A stretch of 64,000 nt of DNA, taken from positions 92,114,336 to 92,178,335 of the forward strand of contig OY757915.1 of assembly GCA_963585895.1 (NCBI GenBank). Reading direction: 5' to 3'. Each line of letters starts with the position of its first letter. The first letter of the stretch is position 1. Under the pieces are notes generated by a model. It worked only from the letters and a program-made list of their open reading frames with translations, was not told the origin of the DNA and did not search any database. A program made the translations under genes and the position numbers. This document shows, in pieces, positions 1-10,424 of the stretch. Source of the stretch: Sepioteuthis lessoniana (lineage: Eukaryota; Mollusca; Cephalopoda; Myopsida; Loliginidae).

Positions 1-40
<40 letters not shown>

Positions 41-84
41 GTTACTTTCTATTCCATATTCAATTTTTTATTTCATCTCTCTTA

Positions 85-152
<68 letters not shown>

Positions 153-154
153 TT
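1..154. repeat. (AT)n / (CT)n microsatellites
   Basis: An AT dinucleotide tract opens the window and probably continues beyond the edge. A CT tract and a second AT tract follow at about 91-150. No coding content. Confidence 0.95.
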
Positions 155-490
155 TCACTACTTTCTATTACATTTTAAATTTTTTTACTTTATTTCTCTA
201 CATCCTTGGAAATCTATCCTGGGGGAAAATCACGACGGAAAACATAAAAATCCTAGAATTTTTACTTGCTAAATTAGCGTCCCATTATTCTAACGCAGCA
301 ACCATACACGCGTTATTTGCATGTCAGGAAAGTTCCCACGAAAATGGGGTCATTTACGGGACATAATTTTCCATGCATAGTTTTTAAAAGGTTCCATTAT
401 TCTTCAGTTTATCATACAAAAAAAAATAAATAAATAAACAAGGTAGTATAAGAAATGGAAAGCATATTAAATTTTTGTGGCATATGGGCT

Positions 491-492
<2 letters not shown>
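155..492. other. Unique AT-rich sequence, no gene seen
   Basis: No repeat family, splice-flanked open frame or RNA fold recognised. Confidence 0.6.

Positions 493-575
<83 letters not shown>
493..575. repeat. (TA)n(TG)n compound microsatellite
   Basis: About 20 TA units run directly into about 20 TG units. The short open frames across it are repeat translations (poly Tyr-Ile, Cys-Val, Thr-His) and are not genes. Confidence 0.95.
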
Positions 576-578
<3 letters not shown>

Positions 579-818
579 ATTGCGCGTGTACTAGCGCGTG
601 TGTGTATGTACATGCATGTATGTAGGAGTATGTGTGCATTTGCGTTGGTGTTGAGAGGGGAGATAAATAAATGAATACGTACACACACACAAAGAAAATC
701 CCCTTGCTTTATTATGTTAAAATAGAGAAAAATAAAAGAATAAATAACTTGTAGAAAACAGTTTCTAAAAGGAGAAGTGACATGTGGGCTACCATATATA
801 TGTATATCTATAGATATA

Positions 819-1092
819 TATAAAGAGAAAGAAAGAAAGAAAGAAAGACAGAAAGAGAGACGGGGGGGGTGAAAGAGAGGGAGAGTGTGTGTGTGAGGAA
901 GAGATGGAGTTGGTGTGTGTGTGTGAAAGAAAGAAAGAATTTGTGAGAGAAGGACGGAGTGTAAGAGAGAAAAAGAGAAAGACAGTCAGAAAGAGAGAGA
1001 GAGAGTAAGAGAATGAGAGAGATAGTAAGAGAAAGAGAGAGAGCGAGATAGAGTAAGAGAAAAAAGAGAGAGAGAGAGAAAGAGAAAGTGAG
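819..1092. repeat. (GAAA)n / (GA)n purine tract
   Basis: An imperfect strand-asymmetric purine tract of GAAA, GA and GT units. Likely decayed simple repeat. Confidence 0.85.
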
Positions 1093-1262
1093 TAGGAAGT
1101 TTGATAAGGATACAGAAGGGTGCTCTGAAAGTTGTACTTACGAATTATTTCGTAGGAAACTGCAACAGATACAGGGAAAACAATGACATCGTAAGGTAGG
1201 ACATGTTTTTAATTACATGATGCTATTTTTCACCTGAACAGCACCATTGCCAATAAACTTTT

Positions 1263-1545
1263 ACAAGCGATAAATGTATTTACCAACCCCTTCCACATTA
1301 GCTGGTGCGACACAAGTACATTATTTTTTTGGAGAAGTTTAAAAGGTTTGAATTCAGAGTTTGGCTTCTTTTAGACCGGTTACCCTACCGAGGTTAAAGA
1401 GCCCAGTCTGTACTTCTGTTTTACCTAGAGCTAGAGGGAGAATAGTTAGATTCATTCCTTTCCTACAGCCCTATGTACAATGCAGGATTTGAAATCGGGG
1501 CGTCGGGTTCATTTCATCCGACGATATCCATTAGACCAGTAGCGT
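1263..1545 (-). mobile_element. SINE-B copy, diverged
   Basis: Read on the minus strand it follows the SINE-B plan: tRNA-like head with a B-box-like segment, the central block around 'aataccctt...agctatgggtaaatag', then the tail that normally ends 'gcggaggggttggtaaat'. Here the tail reads as 'accaaccccttccac' on the plus strand. Many substitutions make this an old copy. Confidence 0.7.
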
Positions 1546-1618
1546 CTTCATTTATACCAGGAGCGATAGATCTATAGAAGTTTCAGGGAAAATAAATTGG
1601 GACAATATTTTGATAGTG

Positions 1619-1686
<68 letters not shown>
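1619..1686. repeat. (CT)n(TA)n(TG)n compound microsatellite
   Basis: Three adjacent dinucleotide tracts. Confidence 0.95.
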
Positions 1687-1687
<1 letters not shown>

Positions 1688-1778
1688 TACTCTTTATTTT
1701 TTCATCTTTTATTATTTTATATTGAGGGGTTAATATCTAAAGAAACAGCTATTACAATAATAATAATAATAATAATAA

Positions 1779-2150
1779 TGCAGGATTGTGGAATATGTGG
1801 TCCCGGTTGACCATAGAGTGAAACTGAAAGAATGCTAAAAAGACGGATAAGTACCGGGACCTTGCAAGGGAATTGAAAAAACTGTGGAACATGAAAGTGA
1901 CGATTATACCAATTTTAATTGGTGCTCTAAGTACAGTTACCAAAGGATTGGTACAAGGATTGGATGACTTGGAAATAACGGGACAGGGGGAGACTGTCTA
2001 AACTACAGCATTGTTGAGATCAGCCAGAATAATGAGAAGAGTCCTGGAGACTTGAGGAGACCTGCTCTCACTCAAAAAACTCCAGTGAAAATCCATCAGC
2101 TAACGCTGGTATGAAAAACTCTCAAAAGAGAACAAATAATAATAATAATG
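1779..2150 (+). mobile_element. R4/Dong-like LINE, 5'-truncated 3' end (copy 1)
   Basis: Begins directly after a (TAA)n tract and ends in a new TAA tract. It encodes the broken C-terminal segment of the family (VDHRVKLKE..., then DLARELKKLWNMKVTIIPI..IGAL.TVTKGL, then LRSARIMRRVLET). A 3' UTR close to 'ctggtatgaaaaactctcaa' follows. TAA at both boundaries fits the TAA-repeat target preference described for Dong elements. The element type is inferred from the C-terminal domain only. Confidence 0.75.
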
Positions 2151-2983
2151 AGAAGGAAAACAATTCTATGGGCGGTTTAAACGACTAATAAACAATATCT
2201 TACACGACAAAACTTGGACATGGCTAAGAAAAGGAAACTTTAAGAGAGAAACAGGATCTCCCCTAATAGCAGCACAAGACAGTGCGCTAAGAACCAATCA
2301 TACCAAAGTGAGAATAGATAAGACTCAACAAAATAGCAAATGCAGGCTATGTGGTGACAGAGATGAAACCATCAATCATATAATAAGCGAATGCAGCAAA
2401 TTAGCACAGAGGGAGTATAAGGTGAGACTCAGCTGGGTCGGCATGGTGATCCACTGGGAAATGTGTAAGAAATTTAAATTCGACCATACTAACAAATGGC
2501 ATATGCACAGCCCAGCACCTGTCTTAGAAAATGACGCGCATAAACTCTTATGGGACTTTAACATAAATGGATCACCTAATCACGGCCAGAAGACCAAACA
2601 TGAAAATAATCAACAAAAAAAAAGAGAACTTGCAAAACAGTCGACGTTGCTGTCCTGGCTGACCACAGAATAAAACTGAAAGAATGTGAAAAGAAGGATA
2701 AGTACCTCGACCTTGCTAGGGAATTGGCAAAAATGCAGGTGACAATTATAGCAATTGTAATTGGTGCGTTTGGAACAGTAACTATAGGATTACTAAATGG
2801 ACTGGAAGACTTGGAAGTTGGCGGACGGGTGGAGACCATCCAAACGACAAGATTATTGAGAACGGCCAGAATACTAAGAAGAGTCCTGGAGACTTGAGAC
2901 TTGCTGTCACTCAGACTCCAGTGAAAAACCATCGGCTAACGCTGATGTGAAAAGCTCTAATGAGTGAATAATAATAATAATCA
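2151..2983 (+). mobile_element. R4/Dong-like LINE 3' end with intact zinc knuckle (copy 2)
   Basis: Longer 5'-truncated copy joined head-to-tail to copy 1. Around 2308-2570 an open frame holds a CCHC knuckle (KCRLCGDRDET.NHIISEC: C-x2-C-x9-H-x4-C), then VIHWEMCKKFKFDHTNKW and LLWDF. The following segment, which should carry 'RPDLIIIN...VDFAVPADHR', is in another frame, so a frameshift separates knuckle and nuclease-like part. It ends in the family 3' UTR and TAA repeats. A CCHC knuckle followed by a PD...D segment is the layout of the restriction-like endonuclease (RLE) of R2/R4-type LINEs. Confidence 0.8.
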
Positions 2984-3815
2984 GATAACAAAAATGGGAA
3001 GAAAAGCAAATGCATAGACATTTCAAGCGACAAATAAAAGAAATCTCACTCGAGAAAACTTGGACGCGGCAAAGAAAGGGAAACTTTTAGAGAGAAACTG
3101 AATTTCTTCTGATAGCAACATAAATCAATGTTATAATAACCAACCATATCAAACCAGGAATAGATAAGACGCAACAAAACTGCAGATGTAGGTCATATGG
3201 TGATAGAAACGAAACGATCAATTTCAAAATAAACAGATGCAACAATTAGCACAAAGAGTGTATAATACTAGACACGACTGGGTGGGAAAGGTGATCAACT
3301 GAGCATTGTGCAAGAAATTGAAATTTGACCATATGAAAGATGGTATATGCACAACCAAAAATCCGTCCCGGAGAATGAGACTCACTAACTTCTCTGGGAT
3401 TTTGAGACATAAGCGAATCACCAAATCTTGGCCAGTGATAGTCAATAAAAAAAAGAGAAGCTGACGAATTGTGGACATTGCCGTTTCAGCTGATCAACGG
3501 GTAAAACCGAAAGAGAGAAAAAAGTGAGATAAGTACTAAAACCTTGCTAGAGGACTGAAAAAAAAACTATGGAACATGAAAGTGATAGTTATACCAATTG
3601 TAACTGGTGCAACGAATTGATAAAGAGACTGGGGGACTAAAACAATAAGAGGACAAGTTGAGACCATCCAATCTACAGCATCAGTAAGATAGGCCACAAT
3701 ATTAAGAAGATTCCTGGAAACTTGAGGAGACTTTTTGTCACTTAGACTTCAACGAAAAGCCATCAGTTAACACTGGTATAAAAAAAATTGCCAGGAATAA
3801 TTATGATAATAAGAG
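2984..3815 (+). mobile_element. R4/Dong-like LINE 3' end (copy 3)
   Basis: Third head-to-tail copy over the same interval as copy 2 but more decayed. The knuckle Cys codons are partly lost and stops are frequent. The 3' UTR signature ('aacactggtataaaaaaaatt') is followed by a short AAT-rich boundary. Confidence 0.75.
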
Positions 3816-4197
3816 TGACAGTTACCAATTTTAATAGGGGTGCGTCAAACAACCCCGAACAGTTTGGTAAAGTGACTAGAAGACATAGAAATCAGTCGAC
3901 AAGCAGAGGTAATTTACTAAGCTTTTTTTTTTTTGCTTAGATGTAGCACAAGGCCGCATGAATTGGGCACCCAATGAGAATCGAACTCACTCGTGTAGGT
4001 TTGCTAGTCTACCTTGCTAACCCTTACACCACCCGAGGTGCCCCAGTCGACAAGCAGAGACTATTCAGACAACTGTATTATTAAGATCGGCCAGAATACT
4101 GAGAAGAGTCCTCGAGACTTGAGGAGACTTGCTGTCATTCAATCTCCCGTGAAAGACTACTAATCAGCGTTCGTATGAAAAACTCTACAGGAGTAGC

Positions 4198-4232
<35 letters not shown>
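3816..4232 (+). mobile_element. R4/Dong-like LINE 3' end (copy 4), split by a SINE
   Basis: Two parts, 3816-3908 and 4044-4232, read as one continuous copy once the SINE between them and one target repeat are removed. The right part gives LRSARILRRVLET-like coding sequence and the standard 3' UTR, ending in about eleven AAT units. Confidence 0.75.
3909..4043 (-). mobile_element. SINE-G, tRNA-like SINE with 16-bp target duplication
   Basis: Minus strand: a head that folds like a tRNA. The acceptor strands GGGCACC and GGTGCCC pair perfectly, the A-box region reads 'ggtggtgtaagggtta', and the T-arm is TGAG-TTCGATT-CTCA. About 30 nt of body and an A-rich tail follow. Flanked by perfect repeats 'cagtcgacaagcagag' (3893-3908 and 4044-4059). 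The anticodon arm is irregular, so I call it a SINE and not a tRNA gene. Confidence 0.85.
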
Positions 4233-4329
4233 TAATGTCGTCAAATCCTAACAGAAACAAAATATAAAGAAATTCATGATAAATAGAATGTTGTATTCAT
4301 TGGAAAATGTTTAAATAGAATGGAATATT

Positions 4330-4660
4330 AGATTGAGAAAAATCATATCAACACCAACCAACTCCAATGACAGAAGCCAAAGATGCTAGTATTCTTTGAG
4401 ATTTTGCAATCGAAACTGACAGAAAAATAAAGTTCAACAGACAAGATATATTCATCAAGTACTATAAAAAGATGCCTTCTAATTGGTATGTCAGTGCCAA
4501 CTGATAAAAACATATCAGTCAAAGAGTATAATAAAATGAGTAATTTCAAAGACTGGGAAACAGGAGAGATTACTATCAATGCAATGGGAAAAAAATAACA
4601 CCCAAAAGCGACAGTAAGAAACAAATACCAAGAATTCGAACGATAACTCTCTTTTCTCAC
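4330..4660 (+). mobile_element. Second RLE-LINE subfamily fragment, diverged
   Basis: Joining adjacent frames gives 'DFAIETDRKIKFNRQDI' then 'KRCLLIGMSVPTDKNISVKEY' and 'NKMSNFKDWE'. This is the order of the nuclease-like segment of the neighbouring copies, but the sequence is clearly distinct. The Pro-Asp of the usual RPD motif has become Gln-Asp. A degraded relative of a different subfamily. Confidence 0.5.
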
Positions 4661-4741
4661 CTTAGGTTTTAAGTAAAGACCCAGTGAAAGATTGTACGAA
4701 ACGGAAAACTGAAAATCAAATAATAATAATAATAATAATAA

Positions 4742-4915
4742 TAGAATTGGAAATAAGATAGGGAGTGGAGACCATACAAACTACAGCACTGATGAGATTG
4801 GCCGAAATACTAAGAAGAGTCCTGGAGAGTTGAGGTGACTTGCTGTCACTCAGATTCCACAAAGGAATCTGAGTGTCAGGAATGAGAACTCTCAAATGAG
4901 AAAAATAATAAGGAT
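4742..4915 (+). mobile_element. R4/Dong-like LINE, short 3' end (copy 5)
   Basis: Starts in (AAT)n and contains 'gtggagaccatacaaactacagc' -like coding tail and the family 3' UTR with a local insertion near 4858-4885. Ends at AATAATAA. Confidence 0.7.
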
Positions 4916-5750
4916 TTAATTTTTTAGTTCATGGCGACTCTTTTACGTTCAGCACATTCATTCAATTTATTCAAATGGACATCTGATGTTCGACATTATC
5001 ATTCCAATAAATGTTTCCTGTTCAGTGAAATTCTTCTCCTGAAGACTGAACATGAAAATCCTCTCATGACAAATCAGTACTCCCCACACCGCAAAAAAAA
5101 AACAGAAAAAAAAAATGAACTCTCTCTCACACACACACACAGACACACACACTATTTATTCTTCTCCCTCTGATGTATATATATATATATATATGTGTAA
5201 AATCAATTAAAAAATGTATATATATATAAGGATGAACAAGTGGATAAGGCAAAGAGGATTATTTCTTTTATGTTGTTCAATTTTTATTGTTCTAGAGCAA
5301 AAGCTTTTGTGTAAAAACATTTTTTTAAGGTTTTAAATTTTCAAAAAAGCTGAAATGCCACCAGAGAATTAAATGAAGATATATGAGTGGTGCAGCATTT
5401 GAATGAAAACCATCTTCATATATATCTCAATGGTGAAGGCACATGGTTAATGCGTTTTTCCTTAGGTTTTGGAGGATTGTGTTTCAAATTAACAATGATT
5501 GACCGGCTGACTTATGTGTTTTTTTATATTGGTGACAGAGAAATTTTATTTCAAAGTAATATATATATATATATATATAATCGGCGGAAAATAGTCTAAG
5601 GGTTAAACTATAAAGAAGAACTCCGAGGTTAATAGGAATATCTAGTAGCGTGCTCAATGTCAACGGCTATTGAATATATACTTAATTTCAGATTAAAAAT
5701 ATATTAAAACTCATCTGCAGAGCTAAAACGTTTTTTTGTAAAATTAAACA
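4916..5750. other. No gene seen; short CA, TA and homopolymer tracts
   Basis: AT-rich sequence with (CA)n at 5126-5152 and TA tracts at 5175-5194 and 5557-5579. Open frames are low in complexity. Confidence 0.55.
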
Positions 5751-5751
5751 A

Positions 5752-5986
5752 TAAGCGCCAATAGCCCGGGAGACCTGGGTTCAATCCCAGGTCGAGTCAT
5801 ACCAAAGACTTTAAAAATGGAACTTGATACCACCTTGCTTAACACTCAGCATTATAAGGTACGGTTCAAGGGTAAAGTGGAGCAATCCAGGGAATGGAGT
5901 AGCGCCCTCCCCTACACCTTGGTGTAGTAGCTATCGAAAAGGAAGCCTTCGGGTCACCCTCGACTATGGTCGCTAACTTACTTATA
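5752..5986 (+). mobile_element. SINE-C copy, head truncated
   Basis: Begins inside the tRNA-like head ('gccaatagcccgggagacc'), with B box 'gggttcaatccca'. The family body follows ('taccaaagactttaaaaatgg', 'cttgcttaacactcagca', 'ggagtagcgccctcccctaca') and the tail 'tcaccctcgac..ggtcgc..acttactta'. Confidence 0.85.
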
Positions 5987-6000
5987 TATATATATATAAA

Positions 6001-6542
6001 TTAAATTAAATTAAAAAAAATCAATCTTGTTGTTCATTTATGAATTTATTTCAGGTCTATAGAATGACCTTCTTCAGATGGATAAAATACAGTTATGCGT
6101 TTAAATACGATGTAGACAGCTTTGCATTGCTTCCGGCGAGAAGAGAATAAAAAAATTATTTTTTAAAAAATATATTACTGGTATTTGAAAGAACAAGGAA
6201 TAACACCTATTATAAATTGGAAAATAATTAAAAGATCTACCTCTACAAACAGCTTTTTTTAAAAACGTCAGATGTAATTTGAATTATAGGTGACGGTTTT
6301 TAAAAAAAAATAGAGGAATGCATAAACATTATATATTTGTTAATAATCACTTCCACCGAAACTTTTTAAAAGAGTTTAGAAGGTTTTTTTTATTCTCTTC
6401 TCGCCGCAAGCAATGCAAACCTGTCTACATCGTATTCAAATGCAAAACTCTATTTTATTCATCTGAAGAAGGTCATTCTATGAACCTGAAATAAATTCAT
6501 AACTGAACAATAGAATTAATTTTTTCTGTTTAATTTAATTTA
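6001..6542. mobile_element. Foldback element with long inverted arms
   Basis: Arms at 6001-6158 and 6386-6542 are inverted copies over about 157 bp, with a 227-bp spacer. Each arm, read outwards, contains CUGAAGA, a hairpin with A-U closure (AGGUC...GACCU in the left arm, minus strand, 6048-6077) and GAAA. Those are the hammerhead catalytic boxes with a proper stem II. I could not find convincing stems I and III. No ORF; probably a non-autonomous element. Confidence 0.65.
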
Positions 6543-6583
<41 letters not shown>

Positions 6584-6584
6584 T

Positions 6585-6830
6585 CAACCTCTTTGCATGA
6601 CCAGGGTGTGGCACAAGGTCAACTTTTAAGCGGAGTTTAACGGAATTTTTCATCTAGACCAGCTAGAGAACCTAGTCTGTTCTACTATTTACCCATACCT
6701 GGAGAGATAAGAGTTAGAGTTCCAAGGGTATTAGTTCAATGAGAAATGCAAACAGCCTCGTCCAGGATTTGAACTCAGATCACTACTGTGTCCATTTTCT
6801 AATACAGAAAATATTACACCACGAAGGGTG
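6585..6830 (-). mobile_element. SINE-B copy
   Basis: Minus strand: head with B box ('gagttcaaatcctggacgagg'), central block, and tail 'taaactccgcttaaaagttgaccttgtg'. Confidence 0.8.
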
Positions 6831-6844
6831 TAATGAAAATCTAT

Positions 6845-7045
6845 AATGGACAGCAGCCTCGAAGTTAGCGAGGTCGAACTCCAGTCACGATATCGTGTTC
6901 AGTTTCAAACTAATACCCTTGGTAAAAGTTTAAACCCCTGTGTCCCCGCGAACTATCGATTGAATAATATCATCACTTTCTACAGAGATAGCTTTGGCAT
7001 TGAATACCAAACGAAGGTTTATATGCCATTAAAGAAAGAAACAGC
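6845..7045 (+). mobile_element. SINE-A copy, diverged
   Basis: B-box-like 'gaggtcgaactccagtcacg', central block 'aataccctt ggtaaaag', and the SINE-A tail 'tttggcattgaatacc...aaggtttatatgccattaaa'. Confidence 0.65.
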
Positions 7046-7115
7046 ACTCACACACACATACATATATGAATAAAGAAGGAAAAGTTGAGAAATGAAATTA
7101 TTCCACATCTACGTA

Positions 7116-7128
7116 CAAGTTATATATA

Positions 7129-7166
<38 letters not shown>

Positions 7167-7430
7167 GGTTTGTGTGTATCTAAAAAATATTTGGAGCAAT
7201 TTATGGGAATTTTGTCTCTCAAGATATATCAAATGATCTTAGATCATTAAAACTGATTTGCAAAATCTCCCTTTCTGTGTCTGTTTCCCTCCTCTCTCTC
7301 ACTCTTTCTCTCACTCTCTCTCTCTCTATATATATACATATATATCCATCCTTCTTTTTATCTCTCTCACTCTCTCTCTCTCCCTCTTTCTCTCTCTCTC
7401 TCTCAATCAATCTATATCTATCTAACCCTC
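7116..7430. repeat. (TG)n, (TA)n and (CT)n microsatellites
   Basis: TG/TA tract at 7118-7167 and CT-rich tract at 7262-7415 with an internal TA run. Open frames here are Leu-Ser or Glu-Arg repeats only. Confidence 0.9.
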
Positions 7431-7475
7431 ATTGTAGTTCTTTCTTTCTCTCCCTACCTTTTTTTCGCCTTTTTA

Positions 7476-7762
7476 GGTTTGGTTTGGTTTCTTTGTTTAA
7501 TGGCATATCAACTCTTTTTAGGTTATTTAATGCCAAAACTATTCTCTTAGAAGAACAGTAGTGGTACTATTTAACCCATAGTTGGGAGGATAAGGGGGTT
7601 CATAACTTTCTCGAGGGTATTTGCCCGAAAGTAAACGTAATAGCGCGACTGGAGTACGAACTCGCGTACTACGATTCCGCAGTCCATCGCTTTAACCATT
7701 ACACCACGAGGACTACGATTCCGCAGTCCATCACTTTAACCATTACACCACGAGGACACCCC
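7476..7762 (-). mobile_element. SINE-A copy with a duplicated tRNA head
   Basis: Full-length SINE-A on the minus strand: head ('gtcctcgtggtgtaatggtt', B box 'gagttcgtactccagtcgcg'), central block and tail 'ggcattaaataacct'. A 44-bp head segment is present twice in tandem (7668-7711 and 7712-7755) with one substitution, duplicating the A-box side. Confidence 0.9.
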
Positions 7763-8045
7763 CTCTTTTTAGTTTTTCTCAGTCTTTCTCTGTCTCTATC
7801 TTTCCTTCTCTCTTTCTTTCTCTCTCTCTCTCTCACTCTCTCTCTCTCTCTCATATATATATTTTTTTCTCTCCCTTTCTGTCTTTACTTCTCCCTCTCT
7901 CTTTCTCTCTCTCTCTCTTTCTTTATCTCTTTCTCTCTCTCCTTCTCTTTATCTCTTTTTTATCTCACTCTCTTTCGCTATCTTCCTCCCTTTCTCTTTC
8001 TTTCTTTTTGTCTCTCCTTTCCACTTTTTCTCTATCTCTCACTTT
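7763..8045. repeat. CT-rich low-complexity tract
   Basis: Imperfect CT/CTTT sequence. Confidence 0.9.
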
Positions 8046-8640
8046 ACTAAATCTATGTGCGTGACAATGTCATCAGATATGCCAGTTAAATTCATGAAAG
8101 AATAAAATTTTCCACAAATATAAAATACCCCTTCTTTTTAAATACCAATGACGTAACCCCTACCATTTTTACCCAAAAGAAATTTAAAGAAACCTTTTCT
8201 TTGTCTTTTTTCTGCATGTGCATCTGTACGTGTGCGTGTGTGTGTGTGTCTATGTACATACCTGTGTTTCCCTTTTTTAATCATTCATATAATTTTTGAA
8301 TTCATCCCAAGCGCATGCGTCCTACATGACATTTTCCTACCTGTCCCTGACTGTGCTCTAAATGAGGGAACGATGTCGTCATTTCTGGTGATGACTACTT
8401 TTAAAACAATACGGAGCAAAAACAAAACGATGATTAAATCAAAAACAGAAAAAGACGATGTCATGAGAAAGGCAAAGAAAATGAGTGAAGAGAATTAAAA
8501 AAAAGCGAAAAAAAAAACCCAACAACAAACAAATAAAAAAACACAAAGAACGTTTACGTGAATATCGGCGGGGCATAATGGGAAAGAAAACAAATGAAAA
8601 ATGAGGTTGGAAAATATTTTTTATTCACACGATTTTTTTT
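8046..8640. other. No gene seen
   Basis: A-rich and (TG)-bearing unique sequence. An 88-codon frame near 8232-8498 has biased low-complexity ends (Cys/Val repeat, Lys-rich) and no recognisable motif. Confidence 0.5.
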
Positions 8641-8649
8641 TTTTTTCAT

Positions 8650-8765
8650 ATACTGGCTTGGATTGGTTTGTTTTTTTGTTTTTTTTTGTTTTTATGACAT
8701 ATCAACTGTTGTAGGTTATTTATGCCAAATCCATTTTTATAAATATGTTGTATAGCCATGATATA
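8650..8765 (+). mobile_element. Repeat H terminal fragment
   Basis: 'tatgacatatcaactgttg taggttattt atgccaaatcc' matches the end of repeat H that is the reverse complement of the SINE-A tail. Confidence 0.7.
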
Positions 8766-9297
8766 ACTATACGTATATGCGGAAACATAATCAACAATAA
8801 TGACGAACGAACTCACTTCTTTAGAAAAAATATGCCTCTCACACTTTATTCTCGAAAGGGTTGCGAAAGGGTCGATGTTGGTTATGTGTGAGAGGGGAGT
8901 TGGAGACAGAACAGACTGCCACATATTGACCCCATGTTCCTCAGACCATAGCAGCGCTTCTTCCTCATTCTGCTGGGCTGCTCAACTGGGGTCCTGAGGG
9001 CCCAAGCCCTTTGTCTGGCGCTGGCTCTCACTACAGAATCTTGTCCCCAACCGCGACTAGAACTCGAACTGTGACTGCAACTCGAACTGAACTCTGCCTG
9101 CCTCGAACTTCAACTAAATGACTAACCAAGCCGTCTGTGGCACCTGGTTATATAATTCTTTGACATCCACGTGCTTTCTGTGGGCGCACGCATCTAGTCC
9201 GAATTCAACCACGTCCACAGGTCAAGGTGATGTTCTGATATCTTCGACCGGGTGCACCTGTTTCTTGATTGACAGGTCGGTCGAAGGTCAATATGTT
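8766..9297. other. GC-richer unique segment, unrecognised
   Basis: About 8880-9290 is markedly richer in G+C than its surroundings, with repeated 'aactcgaact'-type words near 9050-9110. No domain recognised in any frame. It may be a fragment of an unlisted mobile element. Confidence 0.4.
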
Positions 9298-9475
9298 ACA
9301 TATATAAACAGTTCTATTTCAAACAGTTCAGTTTAACCGAAGTAGAGAGTTCAGTTTTATTTGGCCCATAGGACCTTCTCATGTGTTACCATTCTGGACC
9401 AGAGTAGACCTGGAAACGATGTTAATGAAGGGGTACTCAGCATTCCCCAAAGTACCAGAATATACTGGCATTTTT
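9298..9475 (+). mobile_element. Repeat H fragment
   Basis: Contains 'cagttctatttcaaacagttcag' -type units and the conserved block around 'ggaccttctcatgtgttacc...agtagacctgg' and 'gaaggggtactcagcattcc'. Confidence 0.75.
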
Positions 9476-9814
9476 ATTTATTTAGTAATTCATTCAGGTT
9501 TTGGTTTTTCAGGTGTTCCGGGTTGACTCGTCAATTTCCCTTAAGAAATAGTAATCAAATGTGTATATTTATACACGTTTGATTTGTGTACTTCTATGTG
9601 TCTATAAACTGTAATTGCCTTTGTATGTGTGTGCGTGTATGCATATCTATGGTTTTGTCTGTCTGTATATGTGCGTATCTAAATATTTTGCGTGTATGTG
9701 AGTGTTTTTGTAAGTCTAATTTATTGATGACTTGAAGAGACATCTCATGCCTTACAGGTCATAATTGATTGTTGACACCAATCTCAGAAGGTGGTCACGA
9801 TCGAAAATTAATTT

Positions 9815-10235
9815 GGTTTGATTTGGTTTTATAGCACATAAGCCATTCTTGGCTATTAGTGTCAAATCCATTTTTATACATATAAGGAGTTCTATTTCAA
9901 ACAATTCAGTTGTATGTCGAAGCAGTTCTATTTCAAACAGTTCGGGTTAGCATAAATACACGTTTTCAAAGTCAAAAACATTTCTCTTTCAAACAATTCA
10001 GTTTTGCATAAGTAAACAGTTTAGTTCTATTTGACCCATTGAAAGGACCCTATTAGGTGCTATCACTCCGGGCCAGATTGAAACTAGGAGCGATAGCAAT
10101 AAAGGGGTACTCCGCATTCCCCAAAGCTCCAGCATTACTGGAACCTCATCATCATATTTTTAGTGTCATATCATTGGGAGGTTTTACCCCTTTGCAGAGA
10201 AGCAGTCCCCAGCCGACTGGGCTAGATCGAAATTG
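9815..10235 (+). mobile_element. Repeat H copy
   Basis: From 'ggttttatagcacataagcc' through several 35-bp-scale units to the conserved block ending 'ttttacccctttgcagagaagcag' and 'agccgactgggct'. Confidence 0.85.
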
Positions 10236-10249
10236 ATCGGACATCCACC

Positions 10250-10282
<33 letters not shown>

Positions 10283-10424
10283 CAAAGTCAACAGTGCTTG
10301 GTGGCTGTCAATTTCTCGACAATGGATTCATCAGACCAAGATTTTCTTTCTGCAGAGATATAATGTGTCCTCGATATGGCATTAAACATCTGATGTTGAG
10401 GCTCCAGTCATGGATGATTGGTTG

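Noticed and set aside
412-690. Short frames with Tyr-Ile, Thr-His or Cys-Val runs
   Set aside because: Direct translations of TA and TG microsatellites.
3909-4043. A functional tRNA gene
   Set aside because: The acceptor and T stems are good, but the anticodon arm is irregular and a body, tail and target duplication show a retroposed SINE.
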